The notes: generated by a model from the letters alone, not told the origin. Numbered from the stretch's first letter, positions 49,559 through 60,099 are shown. The stretch: 64,000 nt of DNA from Azospirillum sp. TSH100 (GCF_004923295.1 NZ_CP039634.1:2322001-2386000); one strand, 5' to 3'. Numbers and translations are program-made.

Positions 49559-50770
49559 TCAGGGTTTGCCCGCTTGGGGGCTGTTCGGGCGACGCTCTGC
49601 CACGACGTCAAGAATGGCACGGGCGGCCCGTTCGCTGGGCGGGGTATCTCCCTGCCCCAGCCAACGGGCAACCTCTGCGACGCCATCGATCTGCACCTGC
49701 CGTGCAGTCGGGTCGTCCAGCAGGCGACCAAGTTCACTGGCCAGCTTATCCGGCCGGCAGTCCTGTTGCAGCAGTTCCGGAACCAGCATCCGATCGAGCA
49801 TCAGGTTTACGAGGTTCACATACTTGACTCGGATCAGCCGCCGATAGAGCGCGACCGTCACCGGGTTCAGCCGATAAGCGATGACCGTCGGCAGACGGGC
49901 AAGCGCCAACTCAAGCGCAACAGTGCCGGAAGCAGCAAGTGCCACCTCCGCCGCTGCAAAAGCATCATATTTTTCAGCATCGCCCTCGACCAGCAGGGTA
50001 CGGATCGGCCAGTCGGCGATGGCGGCGGCGACGCGGTCGCGCACCGTGGCGACTGTCGGCACCACCGCCACCAGATTGGGATGGGAGGGACGCAGCAACT
50101 CCAGGGTCGCGCGGAAATCCGGCAGCAAGCGCGACACTTCACCTCTGCGGCTGCCGGGAAGCACGGCGACGACCCGGTCTGTCGCGGCGATTGCATGGCG
50201 CTGATGGAATGCCAGGCTGTCGCCCTTCCCTGCTCCCCCCTCGACCACCGAATGGCCGACGAAAGTGCAAGCCAGCCCTTCCTTCTCGAAATAGGGAGGC
50301 TCGAAGGGAAGCACGGCCAGCAGATGGTCATAGATGGCGGCATATTTTGCCGCACGCTTCGGCTTCCAAGCCCAGACCGTGGGCGCCACATAGTGGATCA
50401 GCGGTATTGTCGACTCAGCCGCACGCACCTTCTTCGCGACACGCACGGTAAAGCCAGGCGAGTCGATACCAATTACAACGTCCGGCCGCAGGCGCAGGAT
50501 CTCCGCGACCGTCTGGTCGATGCGACGGATCAGGTTCGGCAGATGCGGCAGCAACTCGAAGATGCCGAACAGCGTCAATTCAGCCATCGGAAACAGGCTG
50601 ACAAGCCCTTCCGCCGTCATCCGCTCGCCGCCAATGCCGACGAAGCGGACCTTTCCATCGGTCAATCGCTTCGCCGCCGCCATCAGCCGAGCCCCCAACG
50701 CATCGCCGGACGGCTCCCCAGCGATCAGAAACAGCGTGAGGCTATCGTCAGCACTATCGCGGGCAGTCAT
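49559..50770 (-). CDS. lpxB: Lipid-A-disaccharide synthase
   Basis: Makes the beta-1,6 disaccharide of lipid A from UDP-diacylglucosamine and lipid X. The 403-residue GT19 protein contains [16 protein letters not shown] (nucleotide-binding start), VGIGGERM, and [15 protein letters not shown], plus the FVGHSVVEG stretch. The start at 50770 overlaps lpxI (ATGA). Last gene of the envelope operon. Confidence 0.96.
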   Translation of the reverse strand: MTARDSADDSLTLFLIAGEPSGDALGARLMAAAKRLTDGKVRFVGIGGERMTAEGLVSLFPMAELTLFGIFELLPHLPNLIRRIDQTVAEILRLRPDVVIGIDSPGFTVRVAKKVRAAESTIPLIHYVAPTVWAWKPKRAAKYAAIYDHLLAVLPFEPPYFEKEGLACTFVGHSVVEGGAGKGDSLAFHQRHAIAATDRVVAVLPGSRRGEVSRLLPDFRATLELLRPSHPNLVAVVPTVATVRDRVAAAIADWPIRTLLVEGDAEKYDAFAAAEVALAASGTVALELALARLPTVIAYRLNPVTVALYRRLIRVKYVNLVNLMLDRMLVPELLQQDCRPDKLASELGRLLDDPTARQVQIDGVAEVARWLGQGDTPPSERAARAILDVVAERRPNSPQAGKP

Positions 50771-51624
50771 TGCGGGATCTCGATGCCGACCACGAACAGC
50801 CCGAGCCGGTCAGCCGCTTCTGCAACCGCAGCACGATCGACAAGTAGGCTGCCCCCGGCCTCGACCGCGATACCGCGCAAGCCGGCAGCGGCAGCCCGCT
50901 CCACCGTGGTAACCCCCATGGTAGGCAGATCGATGCGGCGGTCCTGCTTGGGCTTCTTCACCTTGACCAACACACCACCGGCTCCGGGACGGGCCAATGC
51001 AGCGCAGCGTCCAAGCATGGCGTCGGTCCCCTCGATTGCCTCCACCGCCAGAACGATGCCCTGCTGGACCACAGCACCCTGCCCGACATCGAGCGCCCCC
51101 AGGGCACGGGCAACCTCGATGGCACGGGCGATGTCCCGCGCCGCCTCTGAATCGGGAAGCAGCCGCCCCACCGGACCGGCGACGGTCAGGAGATCCTTGA
51201 GCAACTCGTGCAAGCCAACCACGCGAAACCCATCCTCCTCCACCTCCCTCACGACGGCGCGCAACAGCCCGTCATCGCCTAAGGCGCGGGTACCGACGCG
51301 GGCAAGAAAGCGGGCGGTGCGCCAATCCGGCATCAACTCGGTAAAGGAAGGGCGCTTCACCGGCCCGGCAAGCACGACGTCCCCGACCCGTTCCTCGTGA
51401 AGGCGGCGCAGGATGGTACCGGCGGCACCGAAGCGGCTCCAGAGATGAGGAAGCCCGGCGACCGTTTGCGGATCGGTGTGACCGTCGAAGGCGACGATGA
51501 AAACCTCACGGCCCTGACCGCGCACCGCTTCCGCGATGCGGGCGGGAAGCGTTCCGCCGCCGGCCAGGATAGCCAGCTTCGGTCCAGCCGCCGGCGATCC
51601 CGCCTCCTGTCCGGTATCGGCCAT
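50767..51624 (-). CDS. lpxI: UDP-2,3-diacylglucosamine diphosphatase LpxI
   Basis: The alphaproteobacterial alternative to LpxH, making lipid X from UDP-diacylglucosamine. The 285-residue protein (DUF1009 family) starts with a GGGTLPARIAEAVR motif and contains VEAIEGTDAMLGRC and the C-terminal DLPTMGVTTVERAAAAGL with the catalytic aspartate region. It lies between lpxA and lpxB, its usual place. Confidence 0.95.
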   Translation of the reverse strand: MADTGQEAGSPAAGPKLAILAGGGTLPARIAEAVRGQGREVFIVAFDGHTDPQTVAGLPHLWSRFGAAGTILRRLHEERVGDVVLAGPVKRPSFTELMPDWRTARFLARVGTRALGDDGLLRAVVREVEEDGFRVVGLHELLKDLLTVAGPVGRLLPDSEAARDIARAIEVARALGALDVGQGAVVQQGIVLAVEAIEGTDAMLGRCAALARPGAGGVLVKVKKPKQDRRIDLPTMGVTTVERAAAAGLRGIAVEAGGSLLVDRAAVAEAADRLGLFVVGIEIPQ

Positions 51625-51636
51625 CGGCCGGTCGCC

Positions 51637-52431
51637 TCAGCTCTCGCGCGGCTGACAGAGAGACCGGGCTTCCTTGGCCCGGATGAAGGACAGCACGTCG
51701 GAAATCAGCGCACGCTCACCGAAATCGCGGCCGACCTCGTCCACCCGCTCGGCGAAGGTGCCCTCCGGACCGAACAGCATCCGATAGGCGGCGCGCAGGG
51801 CGTGGATGTCGTCCTTCTTGAAGCCGCGCCGCTCCAGCCCGACCAGATTCAAGCCAGCAAGACGAGCCCGGTCGCCCATCACCAGACCGAAGGGAATCAC
51901 GTCATTCTCGACGCCGGACATGCCGCCGATCATCGCGTGGGAACCGATACGAACGAACTGGCGCACTGCCGACAGGCCGCCAATGATGACATAGTCGCCC
52001 AGCGTCACATGGCCACCGAGGGTGGCGTTGTTCGCCATGATGACATGGTCGCCGACGATGCAGTCGTGCGCCACATGCGAGCCCATCATGAACAGCCCGT
52101 CATCGCCGACGCGGGTGATCATCCCACCACCCTCGGTGCCGGGATTCATGGTGACATGCTCGCGGATCTGGTTGCGGGCACCGATGACAAGCTCCGACGG
52201 CTCGCCATGGAACTTCAGATCCTGCGGGCGATGGCCGATCGACGCAAACGGGTAGATGACGGTATCGGCACCGATGCTGGTGCGCCCGTCCACCGCCACG
52301 TGCGAAACCAGCCGAACGCCATCGCCCAGCGTGACGTCGGGACCGACGACGCAGAAGGGGCCGATGTTGACCCCTTCCCCCAGCTTGGCCGCGGGATCGA
52401 CGATGGCGGACGGATGGATGGTGACGGTCAT
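51637..52431 (-). CDS. lpxA: UDP-N-acetylglucosamine acyltransferase
   Basis: First enzyme of lipid A synthesis, attaching a 3-hydroxyacyl group to UDP-GlcNAc. The 264-residue protein is a left-handed parallel beta-helix of hexapeptide repeats with the catalytic-region signature [17 protein letters not shown] and [13 protein letters not shown]. Start overlaps fabZ stop (ATGA). Confidence 0.97.
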   Translation of the reverse strand: MTVTIHPSAIVDPAAKLGEGVNIGPFCVVGPDVTLGDGVRLVSHVAVDGRTSIGADTVIYPFASIGHRPQDLKFHGEPSELVIGARNQIREHVTMNPGTEGGGMITRVGDDGLFMMGSHVAHDCIVGDHVIMANNATLGGHVTLGDYVIIGGLSAVRQFVRIGSHAMIGGMSGVENDVIPFGLVMGDRARLAGLNLVGLERRGFKKDDIHALRAAYRMLFGPEGTFAERVDEVGRDFGERALISDVLSFIRAKEARSLCQPRES

Positions 52432-52910
52432 TTTTCGTCCAGGATCATGGCGGAATAGACGGCTTCAGCGACGAGGACGCCGTTGACCTTGGCCTCGCCC
52501 TTGAACTTCCACACGTTGGCGCGCTGGCGCTGCTTGGTCACGTGGATGTGGATGGTGTCGCCGGGAGTTACCGGGCGGCGGAACCGCGCCTCGTCGACGG
52601 TCATGAAATAGACCAGCTTGCCTTCCGCATCGGGGCCCAGAGTCGCCACCACCAGCACGGCGGAGGTCTGCGCCATCGCCTCGATGATCAGCACGCCGGG
52701 CATCACAGGACGCGACGGGAAATGCCCCTGGAAGAAGGGCTCGTTGATCGTGACGTTCTTCACGCCGGTGGCACCTTCACCCAGCGTCACATCGATCACC
52801 CGGTCGATCATCAGGATCGGGTAGCGATGTGGGATCATCTGCATGATCCGCGTGATGTCGATGTCGTCGATCTTGTTGCTTTGCGCGTTGTTGTCCGCCG
52901 TCACGTCCAT
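52428..52910 (-). CDS. fabZ: 3-hydroxyacyl-ACP dehydratase FabZ
   Basis: Dehydrates 3-hydroxyacyl-ACP in fatty-acid synthesis and supplies the hydroxyacyl pool balance for lipid A. The 160-residue hot-dog protein has the catalytic histidine in [14 protein letters not shown] and glutamate in [13 protein letters not shown]. It follows a hairpin after skp, and lpxD, often just upstream, is absent here. Its ATG at 52910 has no strong Shine-Dalgarno, but the family start fits. Confidence 0.96.
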   Translation of the reverse strand: MDVTADNNAQSNKIDDIDITRIMQMIPHRYPILMIDRVIDVTLGEGATGVKNVTINEPFFQGHFPSRPVMPGVLIIEAMAQTSAVLVVATLGPDAEGKLVYFMTVDEARFRRPVTPGDTIHIHVTKQRQRANVWKFKGEAKVNGVLVAEAVYSAMILDEK

Positions 52911-53084
52911 TGCCCGGCCGCCCGCCTTTCCACCAACCGATAGGGTTCAGCATTCCCCTTTCCGGGGAACGGACACCGCTGCCCCGATGGGGAGCACCGG
53001 CGCCTTCTTGTTTGCTCCGCTTTCTTGCCCCATTTCCGCGACGACCGCAACGCCGAACCCGGAAAGGGAAAAAGCCGGAAACGG

Positions 53085-53125
53085 AACGGGGCCGCCGCCC
53101 CCCTTTGGAGAGCGGCGGCCCCGGT
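53085..53125 (-). terminator. Hairpin between skp and fabZ
   Basis: An 11-bp GC stem (53088-53098 with 53112-53122) with a 13-nt loop, just after skp. The T-tract on the minus strand is weak. It could be a partial terminator or an RNA-processing element separating the bamA-skp part from fabZ-lpx. Confidence 0.6.
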
Positions 53126-53135
53126 CAGTTCAGCA

Positions 53136-53783
53136 TCACTGCTTCGGAACGTTCAGGGCAACCTGCGGCAGTTTCTTGTTCACACGCTCCATCACCAGAT
53201 CGGTGACGTCAAGCTGGGTGTCGACAAGAACGAACTGCTGACGGGCGAGAACGAGGTTGGCGCCCCGCTCGCGGGAAACGTCAGCCACCACCTCGACCAT
53301 CGTCTTGTGAACGACGGCCATCGCTTCGTTCAGGCTCGTCTCCAGGGCGCGCTTGCGGGCCTGCACGGTCTTCTGGACGTCGGCGACCTGCTTCTCAAAG
53401 TCGCGGCGCTTGTTGGCGAGGGCTTCCGGCGACAGAACGGTCTGCTGCTTGCGCAGCTCATCCTCGTTCTTGCGGAGCTTGTCCTCAAGCGCAGAGATTT
53501 CCTTCTGGTAGGAATCGCGCAGCGATTCGAAGGACTTGGTGATGCCCTTCGACGCGTTGGAATCCTGCATGATCTTCTGGACGTCGATCACGGCAATGAT
53601 CGGCGCCTTCAGCTCCGCACCCGGTGCCGGAGCATCGGCTTTGGGGGCTTCAGCCGCCTTGGGAGCCTCGGCCTTGGGCGCCGACTGCGCCTGAGCAGCG
53701 CCTGCGGCGAAAACGAGACCGGCAGCCGTTACGGCCGACAGGACGGCGACGCGAAACGGCGTCTTCGACTTGGTGAATTGCAT
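53136..53783 (-). CDS. skp: Skp/OmpH-family periplasmic chaperone
   Basis: Periplasmic chaperone that holds unfolded outer-membrane proteins. The 215-residue protein has a Sec signal (VAVLSAVTAAGLVFAAGAAQA), a low-complexity Ala/Pro/Lys spacer (33-58), then the Skp core: KAPIIAVIDVQKIMQDSNASKG and a coiled-coil arm (KSFESLRDSYQKEISALEDK and onward). The spacer after the signal is an unusual extension. The gene starts 1 nt after the bamA stop, so it is coupled to it. Confidence 0.93.
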   Translation of the reverse strand: MQFTKSKTPFRVAVLSAVTAAGLVFAAGAAQAQSAPKAEAPKAAEAPKADAPAPGAELKAPIIAVIDVQKIMQDSNASKGITKSFESLRDSYQKEISALEDKLRKNEDELRKQQTVLSPEALANKRRDFEKQVADVQKTVQARKRALETSLNEAMAVVHKTMVEVVADVSRERGANLVLARQQFVLVDTQLDVTDLVMERVNKKLPQVALNVPKQ

Positions 53784-53784
53784 C

Positions 53785-56124
53785 TTAGAACCTGGTTCCG
53801 AAGCTGAAGCGGACGAGCTCTTTCTTGTCGTAGCCTTCCTTGCGGATCGGCAGCGCGACGTCGAGCCGGATTGGACCGAACGGCGACTTCCACGACACAC
53901 CAGTGCCGATGGAAACGCGGATGCTCTCGTCATCCTTCACGTTCGGATCTTTGATGTCGACCTTGCCAAGCGTGCCGATATCGGTGAAGGCATGGCCGAG
54001 CAGACCGAACTCCTCCGGCAGGCCGAAGGGGAAGCTCATTTCCACCGAGGCGCGGGCGTAGCGCGTGCCGCCCAGCGCATCGCCGGTCGAGACGTCTCGC
54101 GGGCCGATACCGGCAGTGTTGAAGCCGCGCAGGGTGTCGCCGCCGATGAAGAAGCGGTCACCCAGATCCACCTTCTTGCCGAGACCGTGGATATATCCGA
54201 TCTCGCCGGTCGTGCTGAGGACCCACTGGTCCTCACCGAGCGGCAGATAGTACCCACCGGCCAGCTTGTTCCGCAGGAAGCGGACCGAGCCGCCGAGACC
54301 GGCGATGTCGTTGGTCAGCCGGATGAAGTAGCCTTCTGTCGGCGTCAGCTTGCTGTTGCGGACGTCGTAGGTAAGCTCCTGACCGATCAGCGAGGTCAGA
54401 CGTTCACCCCGCTGTTCTTGGATGTACTTAGACGCAGTCGACGGCACTTCCTCGATCAGCGTGTCCTGGAGCTGGTAGTAGACACGCTGGCGCAGACGTT
54501 CGGTCAGCGGATAGCCGAGACGCAGAGCGAAGCCGGTGTTCTTCTCGTTGAACGAGCTTTCGTCCTGATAGTTGTAACGAGTCCTGAAGATGTCGACACC
54601 TGCCGACAGGTCGCGGTCCATGAAGTACGGCTCCGTGAAGGAGATATCGTACAGCTGGCGCCGGCCAGAGAGCGTCGCGCCCAGGCGCAGATCCTGACCA
54701 CGGCCAAGGAGGTTGCGCTCACGGATCGAGAAGTCGCCCAGCGGACCGTCGGAAGTCGAGAAACCGGCACCGATGGAGATTTCGCCGGTGGACTGCTCGG
54801 CCACGTCGACATTGACCACGGTGCGGTCGGGCGCGCTGCTCTCGGCGGTCGTGATGTTCACGCGCTCGAAGAAGCCCAGATCCTTGATGCGCTGTTCGGA
54901 GCGCTTCAACTTCGAGGCGCTGAAGGGGTCGCCTTCCGACAGCAGCATCTCGCGACGGATAACCTTGTCGAGCGTACGGACGTTGCCCGAGATGTCGATT
55001 CGGTCGACGAAAGTGCGCGGCCCCTCGTTGATCTCATAGGTGATGTCGATCGTGTGGGTTTCGCGGTTGCGCGAAATCCGCGGCCGGACATCGACGAAGG
55101 CATACTGGAGATCGCCGACGGCGTTCGTCAGCTTGGTGATGGTGTCTTCCACCTTCTGGGCGTTGTACCAATCGCCTTCGGTGGTGGTCACGCTGTTCTG
55201 CAGAACGGCCGGATCGAGCTGCTTCAGCGAGGTGTTGATGTCGACCTTGCCGAACTTGTAGCGCTCGCCTTCCTCAATGGTGAAGGTGATGAAGAAATCG
55301 GACTTGTCCGGCGTCAACTCGGCGACGGCAGACACCACGCGGAAATCCGCATAGCCTTCCTTCAGATAGAAGCGGCGCAGCAGATCACGGTCGTAGGCCA
55401 GGCGGTCCGGATCGTAGTTGTCATCCGACGTCAGGAAACGCCACCAGGCCGATTCCTTCGTCTGGACGTTCTCACGCAGGGTGCCGTCCGAGAAATGCTC
55501 GTTGCCAATGAAGGTGATGCCGCGAACGCCGGTGCGGACCCCCTCATTGATCTCGAACACCAGATCGACGCGATTCTGGTCGAGCTGAATGATCTTCGGC
55601 TCGACCGTCGCGCCGAAACGGCCCTGGCGACGGTAGATTTCCTGGATGCGCTGGACGTCCGACTGCACCCGGGTGCGCGTGTAGACGACGCGGGGACGCA
55701 GTTGAATTTCCTTGTCCAGCGTCTCCTTGTCGATGCGCCGGTTCCCCTCGAACGCAATGCGGTTGATGATCGGGTTCTCGGCGACCGTCACCACCAGCAC
55801 GTCGCCATCGCGCTTCAGCACGACGTCGGCGAACAAGCCGGTGTTGAACAGCGACTTCAGCGACTGGTCGATCCGGTCAGGATCGAACGGATCGCCCGGT
55901 TGGATCGACAGGTAGGAGCGGACCGTGGAGGCTTCGATTCGCTGGATGCCTTCGACCCGGATGTCGCGCACCGTACCGCCACTGAACACCTGGGCGACCA
56001 TTGACCCCGTGGCACCCGTCGCCCGTCCGGGCGAGGTTGCGGTTTGGGCGTGGGCGACAGACACCGTCGTCATGGCGCAGCCGGCCAGCAGGCCCGCCAC
56101 CAGAACTTTGCTCGACACCGGCAA
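53785..56124 (-). CDS. bamA: Outer-membrane protein assembly factor BamA
   Basis: The Omp85 barrel that inserts outer-membrane proteins. The 779-residue protein has a signal peptide (VLVAGLLAGCAMTTVSVAHA), five POTRA repeats (about 45-420; for example IRVEGIQRIEASTVRSYL), and a C-terminal 16-strand barrel with the GGDTLRGFNTAGIGP loop (RGF motif of L6) and closing aromatic residue (SFGTRF). Located between rseP and skp as in most proteobacteria. Confidence 0.97.
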   Translation of the reverse strand: MPVSSKVLVAGLLAGCAMTTVSVAHAQTATSPGRATGATGSMVAQVFSGGTVRDIRVEGIQRIEASTVRSYLSIQPGDPFDPDRIDQSLKSLFNTGLFADVVLKRDGDVLVVTVAENPIINRIAFEGNRRIDKETLDKEIQLRPRVVYTRTRVQSDVQRIQEIYRRQGRFGATVEPKIIQLDQNRVDLVFEINEGVRTGVRGITFIGNEHFSDGTLRENVQTKESAWWRFLTSDDNYDPDRLAYDRDLLRRFYLKEGYADFRVVSAVAELTPDKSDFFITFTIEEGERYKFGKVDINTSLKQLDPAVLQNSVTTTEGDWYNAQKVEDTITKLTNAVGDLQYAFVDVRPRISRNRETHTIDITYEINEGPRTFVDRIDISGNVRTLDKVIRREMLLSEGDPFSASKLKRSEQRIKDLGFFERVNITTAESSAPDRTVVNVDVAEQSTGEISIGAGFSTSDGPLGDFSIRERNLLGRGQDLRLGATLSGRRQLYDISFTEPYFMDRDLSAGVDIFRTRYNYQDESSFNEKNTGFALRLGYPLTERLRQRVYYQLQDTLIEEVPSTASKYIQEQRGERLTSLIGQELTYDVRNSKLTPTEGYFIRLTNDIAGLGGSVRFLRNKLAGGYYLPLGEDQWVLSTTGEIGYIHGLGKKVDLGDRFFIGGDTLRGFNTAGIGPRDVSTGDALGGTRYARASVEMSFPFGLPEEFGLLGHAFTDIGTLGKVDIKDPNVKDDESIRVSIGTGVSWKSPFGPIRLDVALPIRKEGYDKKELVRFSFGTRF

Positions 56125-56151
56125 ATCACGCTCCCTGGCAAGGGGCTGGTT

Positions 56152-57285
56152 TTAGGAAACCAGTCCCCGGAAGAAATCGACCACGCGCAATTGAACAAGG
56201 TCGTTCCACGTGGCGAAGACCATGAGCGTTAATACCAAGGCCAATCCAATTCGGAAACCGTATTCTTGCGCTCGCGCTCCCAAGGGCCGGCCGAGCAGCT
56301 TTTCGATCCCGTAAAAAAGCAGGTGCCCGCCATCCAGCATCGGTACCGGAAACAGGTTGATCAGCCCCAGATTGACCGACAGGAAGGTCATGAACCAAAC
56401 CAGCGGATACCAGCCGGACTGCGCCACCTCGCCCGACATCTGGGCGATGCGCAGCGGACCACCCAGTTCTTCCGTGCCCCGCGACCCCTGGACCATCTGA
56501 CCGAGCGCCGTGAAGGTGCCGGTGATCATGCCTGCGACTTCTCGTCCCGCCTGCCACACGGCCGTCAGGGGATCGTGGCGCATCATGCCGACGCTGCCGC
56601 GGCTGATGCCCAGCAGGCCGATCTGGTGAGCGTTGCCGAGTCGGTCGGTGACAGCCTGCGAATCCGGCGTCGCGGTCAGGGTCATCACTCGGCCGTCGCG
56701 CTTCAACTCAATCGCCAACGGCTCACCGGGGCGGATCGAGACGATCTGGCGGATTTCCTCGAATCGCTGAACGCCGGTACCGTCGACCGACAGGATCAGA
56801 TCGCCCGGCTTGATGCCGGCGCGCTCCGCGGCACTGCCGGGCTGGATGCCGCCGACATCCGGCGGGGTGAAGGACTGGCCGGCCGTCATGAACAGCAGGG
56901 CCAGCACCACGATGGAAAACACGAAATTGGCGATCGGACCGGCCGCGACGATGGCTGCGCGCTGCCCCACCCGCTTGTGGTGGAAGGAAACCGCGCGCTC
57001 CTCCGCCGACATGGCGGTCAGATGGGCGCCTGGCGTGCTTGCCGGATCAGCATCGCCGAACATCTTGACGTAGCCGCCGAGGGGAAGCGCGCTGAACTTC
57101 CAGCGCGTGCCGGTGCGGTCGGTGACGCCAAACAGTTCCGGCCCGAAGCCGATGGAAAAAGTCTCGATCCTTACGCCGTTACGGCGCGCGACCAGATAAT
57201 GACCAAGCTCGTGCACGAAGACGAGCACGGTGAGGACCAGCAGGAAGGCCAGCACCGAGGTCCAAAAACCGCCGATTACGTCCAT
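56152..57285 (-). CDS. rseP: RIP metalloprotease RseP (site-2 protease)
   Basis: Intramembrane zinc protease that cleaves anti-sigma factors and remnant signal peptides. The 377-residue protein has the HELGH zinc motif in the first membrane helix (H25, E26, H29), one PDZ domain (about 130-200, GIKPGDLILSVDGTGV), and the distal NLFPVPMLDGGH ligand motif. Complete. Sits between dxr and bamA, consistent with control of envelope stress. Confidence 0.97.
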   Translation of the reverse strand: MDVIGGFWTSVLAFLLVLTVLVFVHELGHYLVARRNGVRIETFSIGFGPELFGVTDRTGTRWKFSALPLGGYVKMFGDADPASTPGAHLTAMSAEERAVSFHHKRVGQRAAIVAAGPIANFVFSIVVLALLFMTAGQSFTPPDVGGIQPGSAAERAGIKPGDLILSVDGTGVQRFEEIRQIVSIRPGEPLAIELKRDGRVMTLTATPDSQAVTDRLGNAHQIGLLGISRGSVGMMRHDPLTAVWQAGREVAGMITGTFTALGQMVQGSRGTEELGGPLRIAQMSGEVAQSGWYPLVWFMTFLSVNLGLINLFPVPMLDGGHLLFYGIEKLLGRPLGARAQEYGFRIGLALVLTLMVFATWNDLVQLRVVDFFRGLVS

Positions 57286-57321
57286 ATCAACCCTTGCGCC
57301 TTCCAGCGCCTCGAACGCGGA

Positions 57322-58530
57322 TCATCGGCTGCCAACCGCCATCGCACCGATGGCCGCAACGCGGCCGGCGGCATCCCGCCTTGCGTCCGCGTCGGCCTCC
57401 CGCACGGCGGCGAGATCGCGCAGCGGGCGGTGGGGCAACGCCGTCAACGTCTCCTCGACGATCCGTTCGATGTCGAGAAAGCCGATCCGGCGGTCGAGAA
57501 ACGCCTGAACGGCCACCTCGTTGGCGGCACTGAGTATAGTAGGAGCGCCCCCACCGCTTTGCAAGGCGGCCCGGGCCAGCCGAAGTGCCGGGAATCGCAC
57601 GGGATCCGGCGCCTCGAAAGTCAGCGTCGCTGCCTTGACCAGATCCAGCCGCTCTGCCGGAGTGGCGATGCGGGCAGGCCAGCCGAGCGCATAGGCGATG
57701 GGTGTACGCATGTCCGGAGTGCCGAGCTGCGCCAGGACAGAGCCGTCGACATATTCGACCAGCGAATGGATAACCGACTGCGGGTGGACCAGCACGTCGA
57801 TGCGCTCTTCCGGAATGCCGAACAGAAAATGGGCCTCGATCAGCTCCAGTCCCTTGTTCATCATGGTGGCGCTGTCGACCGAGATCTTGGCGCCCATGTC
57901 CCAGGTCGGGTGCGCCACGGCCTGCTCCCGAGTGGCCGTCGCCATAAAGGCGCGGTCCCTGGTGCGGAACGGGCCGCCCGATGCCGTGAGGATCAGGCGC
58001 GCGACGCTGTCGGTGCGCTCGAAATCGAAGACCTGATAGATGGCGGAATGTTCGCTGTCGACCGGCAGCAGCGTCGCACCATGGGCCTTGACCTCCTCCA
58101 TCATGAGGGCGCCGGCACAGACCAGCACCTCCTTGTTGGCGAAGGCAACGATGGCGCCGCGGCGAATGGCGGCAAGCGTCGGCTCCAGACCGGCGGCGCC
58201 GACGATGGCCGCCATCACCCAGTCGGCCGGACGTTCGGCGGCGGCGGCAACCGCGTCGGAACCGGCGGCAACCTCGATCCCGGTGCCGGACAGAAGCTCC
58301 TTCAACTCGGCATAGGCGCAGGGATCGGCGACCACGGCCATGCGCGCCTTCAACTGGCGGGCCTGCCGGGCCAGCAGAGACACGTTGCGGTTCGCGGTCA
58401 GCGCCTCGACAGGAAAACGCTCCGGATTGCGGGAGACGAGGTCAACGGTCTGCGTGCCGACCGAGCCCGTGGACCCGAGAATCGTCACGCTGCGCGGCGC
58501 ATCCGCCGTCGCTCCCGCTTTCACCACCAT
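57322..58530 (-). CDS. dxr: 1-deoxy-D-xylulose-5-phosphate reductoisomerase
   Basis: Second enzyme of the MEP isoprenoid pathway, using NADPH and a divalent metal. The 402-residue protein has the cofactor loop GSTGSVG (19-25), the metal/substrate regions [12 protein letters not shown] and TASGGPFR, and [19 protein letters not shown]. Start overlaps the cdsA stop by 10 bp. Isoprenoids made here feed uppS in the same cluster. Confidence 0.97.
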   Translation of the reverse strand: MVVKAGATADAPRSVTILGSTGSVGTQTVDLVSRNPERFPVEALTANRNVSLLARQARQLKARMAVVADPCAYAELKELLSGTGIEVAAGSDAVAAAAERPADWVMAAIVGAAGLEPTLAAIRRGAIVAFANKEVLVCAGALMMEEVKAHGATLLPVDSEHSAIYQVFDFERTDSVARLILTASGGPFRTRDRAFMATATREQAVAHPTWDMGAKISVDSATMMNKGLELIEAHFLFGIPEERIDVLVHPQSVIHSLVEYVDGSVLAQLGTPDMRTPIAYALGWPARIATPAERLDLVKAATLTFEAPDPVRFPALRLARAALQSGGGAPTILSAANEVAVQAFLDRRIGFLDIERIVEETLTALPHRPLRDLAAVREADADARRDAAGRVAAIGAMAVGSR

Positions 58531-59411
58531 GACAGAACCGATCCAACGGCCGCGTGGAACAGGGCCAGCACCGGGGCGGCGGCCAGAAGCCCGTCGATGC
58601 GGTCGAGGATGCCGCCATGCCCGGGAATGAGCTGGCCGCTGTCCTTCACATTATAGCGTCGCTTGATCGCCGATTCGAACAGGTCGCCAGCCTGCCCGAC
58701 CACGGCAACGGCCGCTCCGACCGCAAGGGCAATGTCCGGACGCGCCGCCCCGAAGGCAAGAGCCACCAGCCAGCCGAACAGAGCGGACGACAGCATGCCG
58801 CCGATCAGCCCGGCCCAGGTCTTCTTGGGGCTGATGCGTGGCGCCAGCTTCGGCCCGCCGATGCTGCGGCCGGCGGCATAGGCGCCGATGTCAGTCGCCC
58901 AGACCGCAAAAAGGACGAACAGGAAGAGGGACAACCCGGCATCGGGCAGGTCGCGCAGCCACAACAGGCCGGCCATGCCGATCGCCACATAGAGCACACC
59001 GAAACCGAGCAGGCCACGGTCGGAACCACCGCCGACGATGGCCGTCAAAGCGGCAAAGGCGGCAGCCGCGCCGAATGCCGCGGCGGGGCCGGCGGCAATC
59101 TGCACCATCAGCGCGACGAGGATGCCGATGGCCGCCATCAGGCGGGCCGGCAGGCGGCGGGCGCTGGGAACGATGCTGGTCCATTCGGAAACGGCAATCA
59201 CCGACCCGAAGGCGATCAAGGCATGGAAGACCCAACCGCCGGCCCACACGGCGCCCAGCACGACCGGCGCCATGACCAGGGCCGACAGCACGCGGACCTT
59301 GAGATCGCCCGCCTTGGATGACTTCGCAGGCGCGGAAACCGAACCCGGCGTGTCAGCGGGACCCGGCGGTGGTGGCGCCGAAGCGGCGTTCCCGTCGGTG
59401 GAACTCTTCAA
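58521..59411 (-). CDS. cdsA: Phosphatidate cytidylyltransferase
   Basis: Makes CDP-diacylglycerol, the precursor of all phospholipids. An integral membrane protein with about eight helices and the signature [28 protein letters not shown] near the C-terminus (in parts: [20 protein letters not shown]). I propose a TTG start at 59411 inside the end of uppS, because GGAGG lies 7 nt upstream and no ATG or GTG is well placed. The protein is then 296 residues with a Pro/Ala/Ser-rich head. The longer frame (to 59477) lacks a good ribosome-binding site. Start uncertain. Confidence 0.9.
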   Translation of the reverse strand: MKSSTDGNAASAPPPPGPADTPGSVSAPAKSSKAGDLKVRVLSALVMAPVVLGAVWAGGWVFHALIAFGSVIAVSEWTSIVPSARRLPARLMAAIGILVALMVQIAAGPAAAFGAAAAFAALTAIVGGGSDRGLLGFGVLYVAIGMAGLLWLRDLPDAGLSLFLFVLFAVWATDIGAYAAGRSIGGPKLAPRISPKKTWAGLIGGMLSSALFGWLVALAFGAARPDIALAVGAAVAVVGQAGDLFESAIKRRYNVKDSGQLIPGHGGILDRIDGLLAAAPVLALFHAAVGSVLSWW

Positions 59412-60093
59412 TCGCCGCCTCCAGATCGCGCTTGGTGAAATCGGGCCAGAGCGTATCGACGAAGACCAACTCGGCATAGGCCGCCTGCCACAGCAGGAAG
59501 TTGCTGATCCGCTTCTCGCCGCTGGTGCGGATGATCAGGTCGGGGTCGGGAATGTCGGCGGTGTAGAGCCGGGCCGACAGCGCATCCTCGTCGATGGCGC
59601 CGGGCGACAGGCGGCCAGCCGCCACCTCTTCCGCCAGCCGTCGCGCGGCGTGGACGATCTCGAGCCGTGAGCCGTAACTGAGCGCGACGACCAGGGTCAT
59701 CACCCGGTTGTCGCGGGTCAGTGCCTCGGCATTGTCGATCAGCCGGTTGATATCCTCGGAAAGCCGGGTCCGGTCTCCGATCACCCGCAATCGGATGCCC
59801 GCCCGGTGCAGTTCGGCAACCTCGCTGCGCAGATAGAAGCGCAGCAGACCCATCAGGTCGCTGATCTCCTCCTCCGGCCGGCGCCAGTTCTCCGAAGAGA
59901 AGCTGAAGATCGTCAGAGTGCCGATGCCTAGTTCGCGCGCCGCTTCCACGGTGCGGCGGACGGCGTCCACGCCCTTTTTGTGACCGGCGGTGCGCGGCAG
60001 GCCGCGCGCCTTGGCCCAGCGCCCGTTGCCATCCATGATGATGGCGACGTGCCCGGGGGCCGTGTTGGACCGGTTGTCGTCCGCGTCGCGCAT
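59353..60093 (-). CDS. uppS: Undecaprenyl diphosphate synthase
   Basis: Cis-prenyltransferase that builds the C55 carrier lipid for peptidoglycan and O-antigen. The 246-residue protein has the catalytic IIMDGNGRWAKARGL (D21), FSFSSENWRRP, and the C-terminal IRTSGEKRISNFLLWQ and RFGATTAG. Located between frr and cdsA. Its last 59 nt overlap the likely cdsA start. Confidence 0.97.
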   Translation of the reverse strand: MRDADDNRSNTAPGHVAIIMDGNGRWAKARGLPRTAGHKKGVDAVRRTVEAARELGIGTLTIFSFSSENWRRPEEEISDLMGLLRFYLRSEVAELHRAGIRLRVIGDRTRLSEDINRLIDNAEALTRDNRVMTLVVALSYGSRLEIVHAARRLAEEVAAGRLSPGAIDEDALSARLYTADIPDPDLIIRTSGEKRISNFLLWQAAYAELVFVDTLWPDFTKRDLEAAIEEFHRRERRFGATTAGSR

Positions 60094-60099
60094 TCCGGA

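Noticed and set aside
52843-53241. Plus-strand open frames in the skp-fabZ gap
   Set aside because: They overlap fabZ and skp antisense, lack ribosome-binding sites and resemble no protein, so they do not represent lpxD or another gene.
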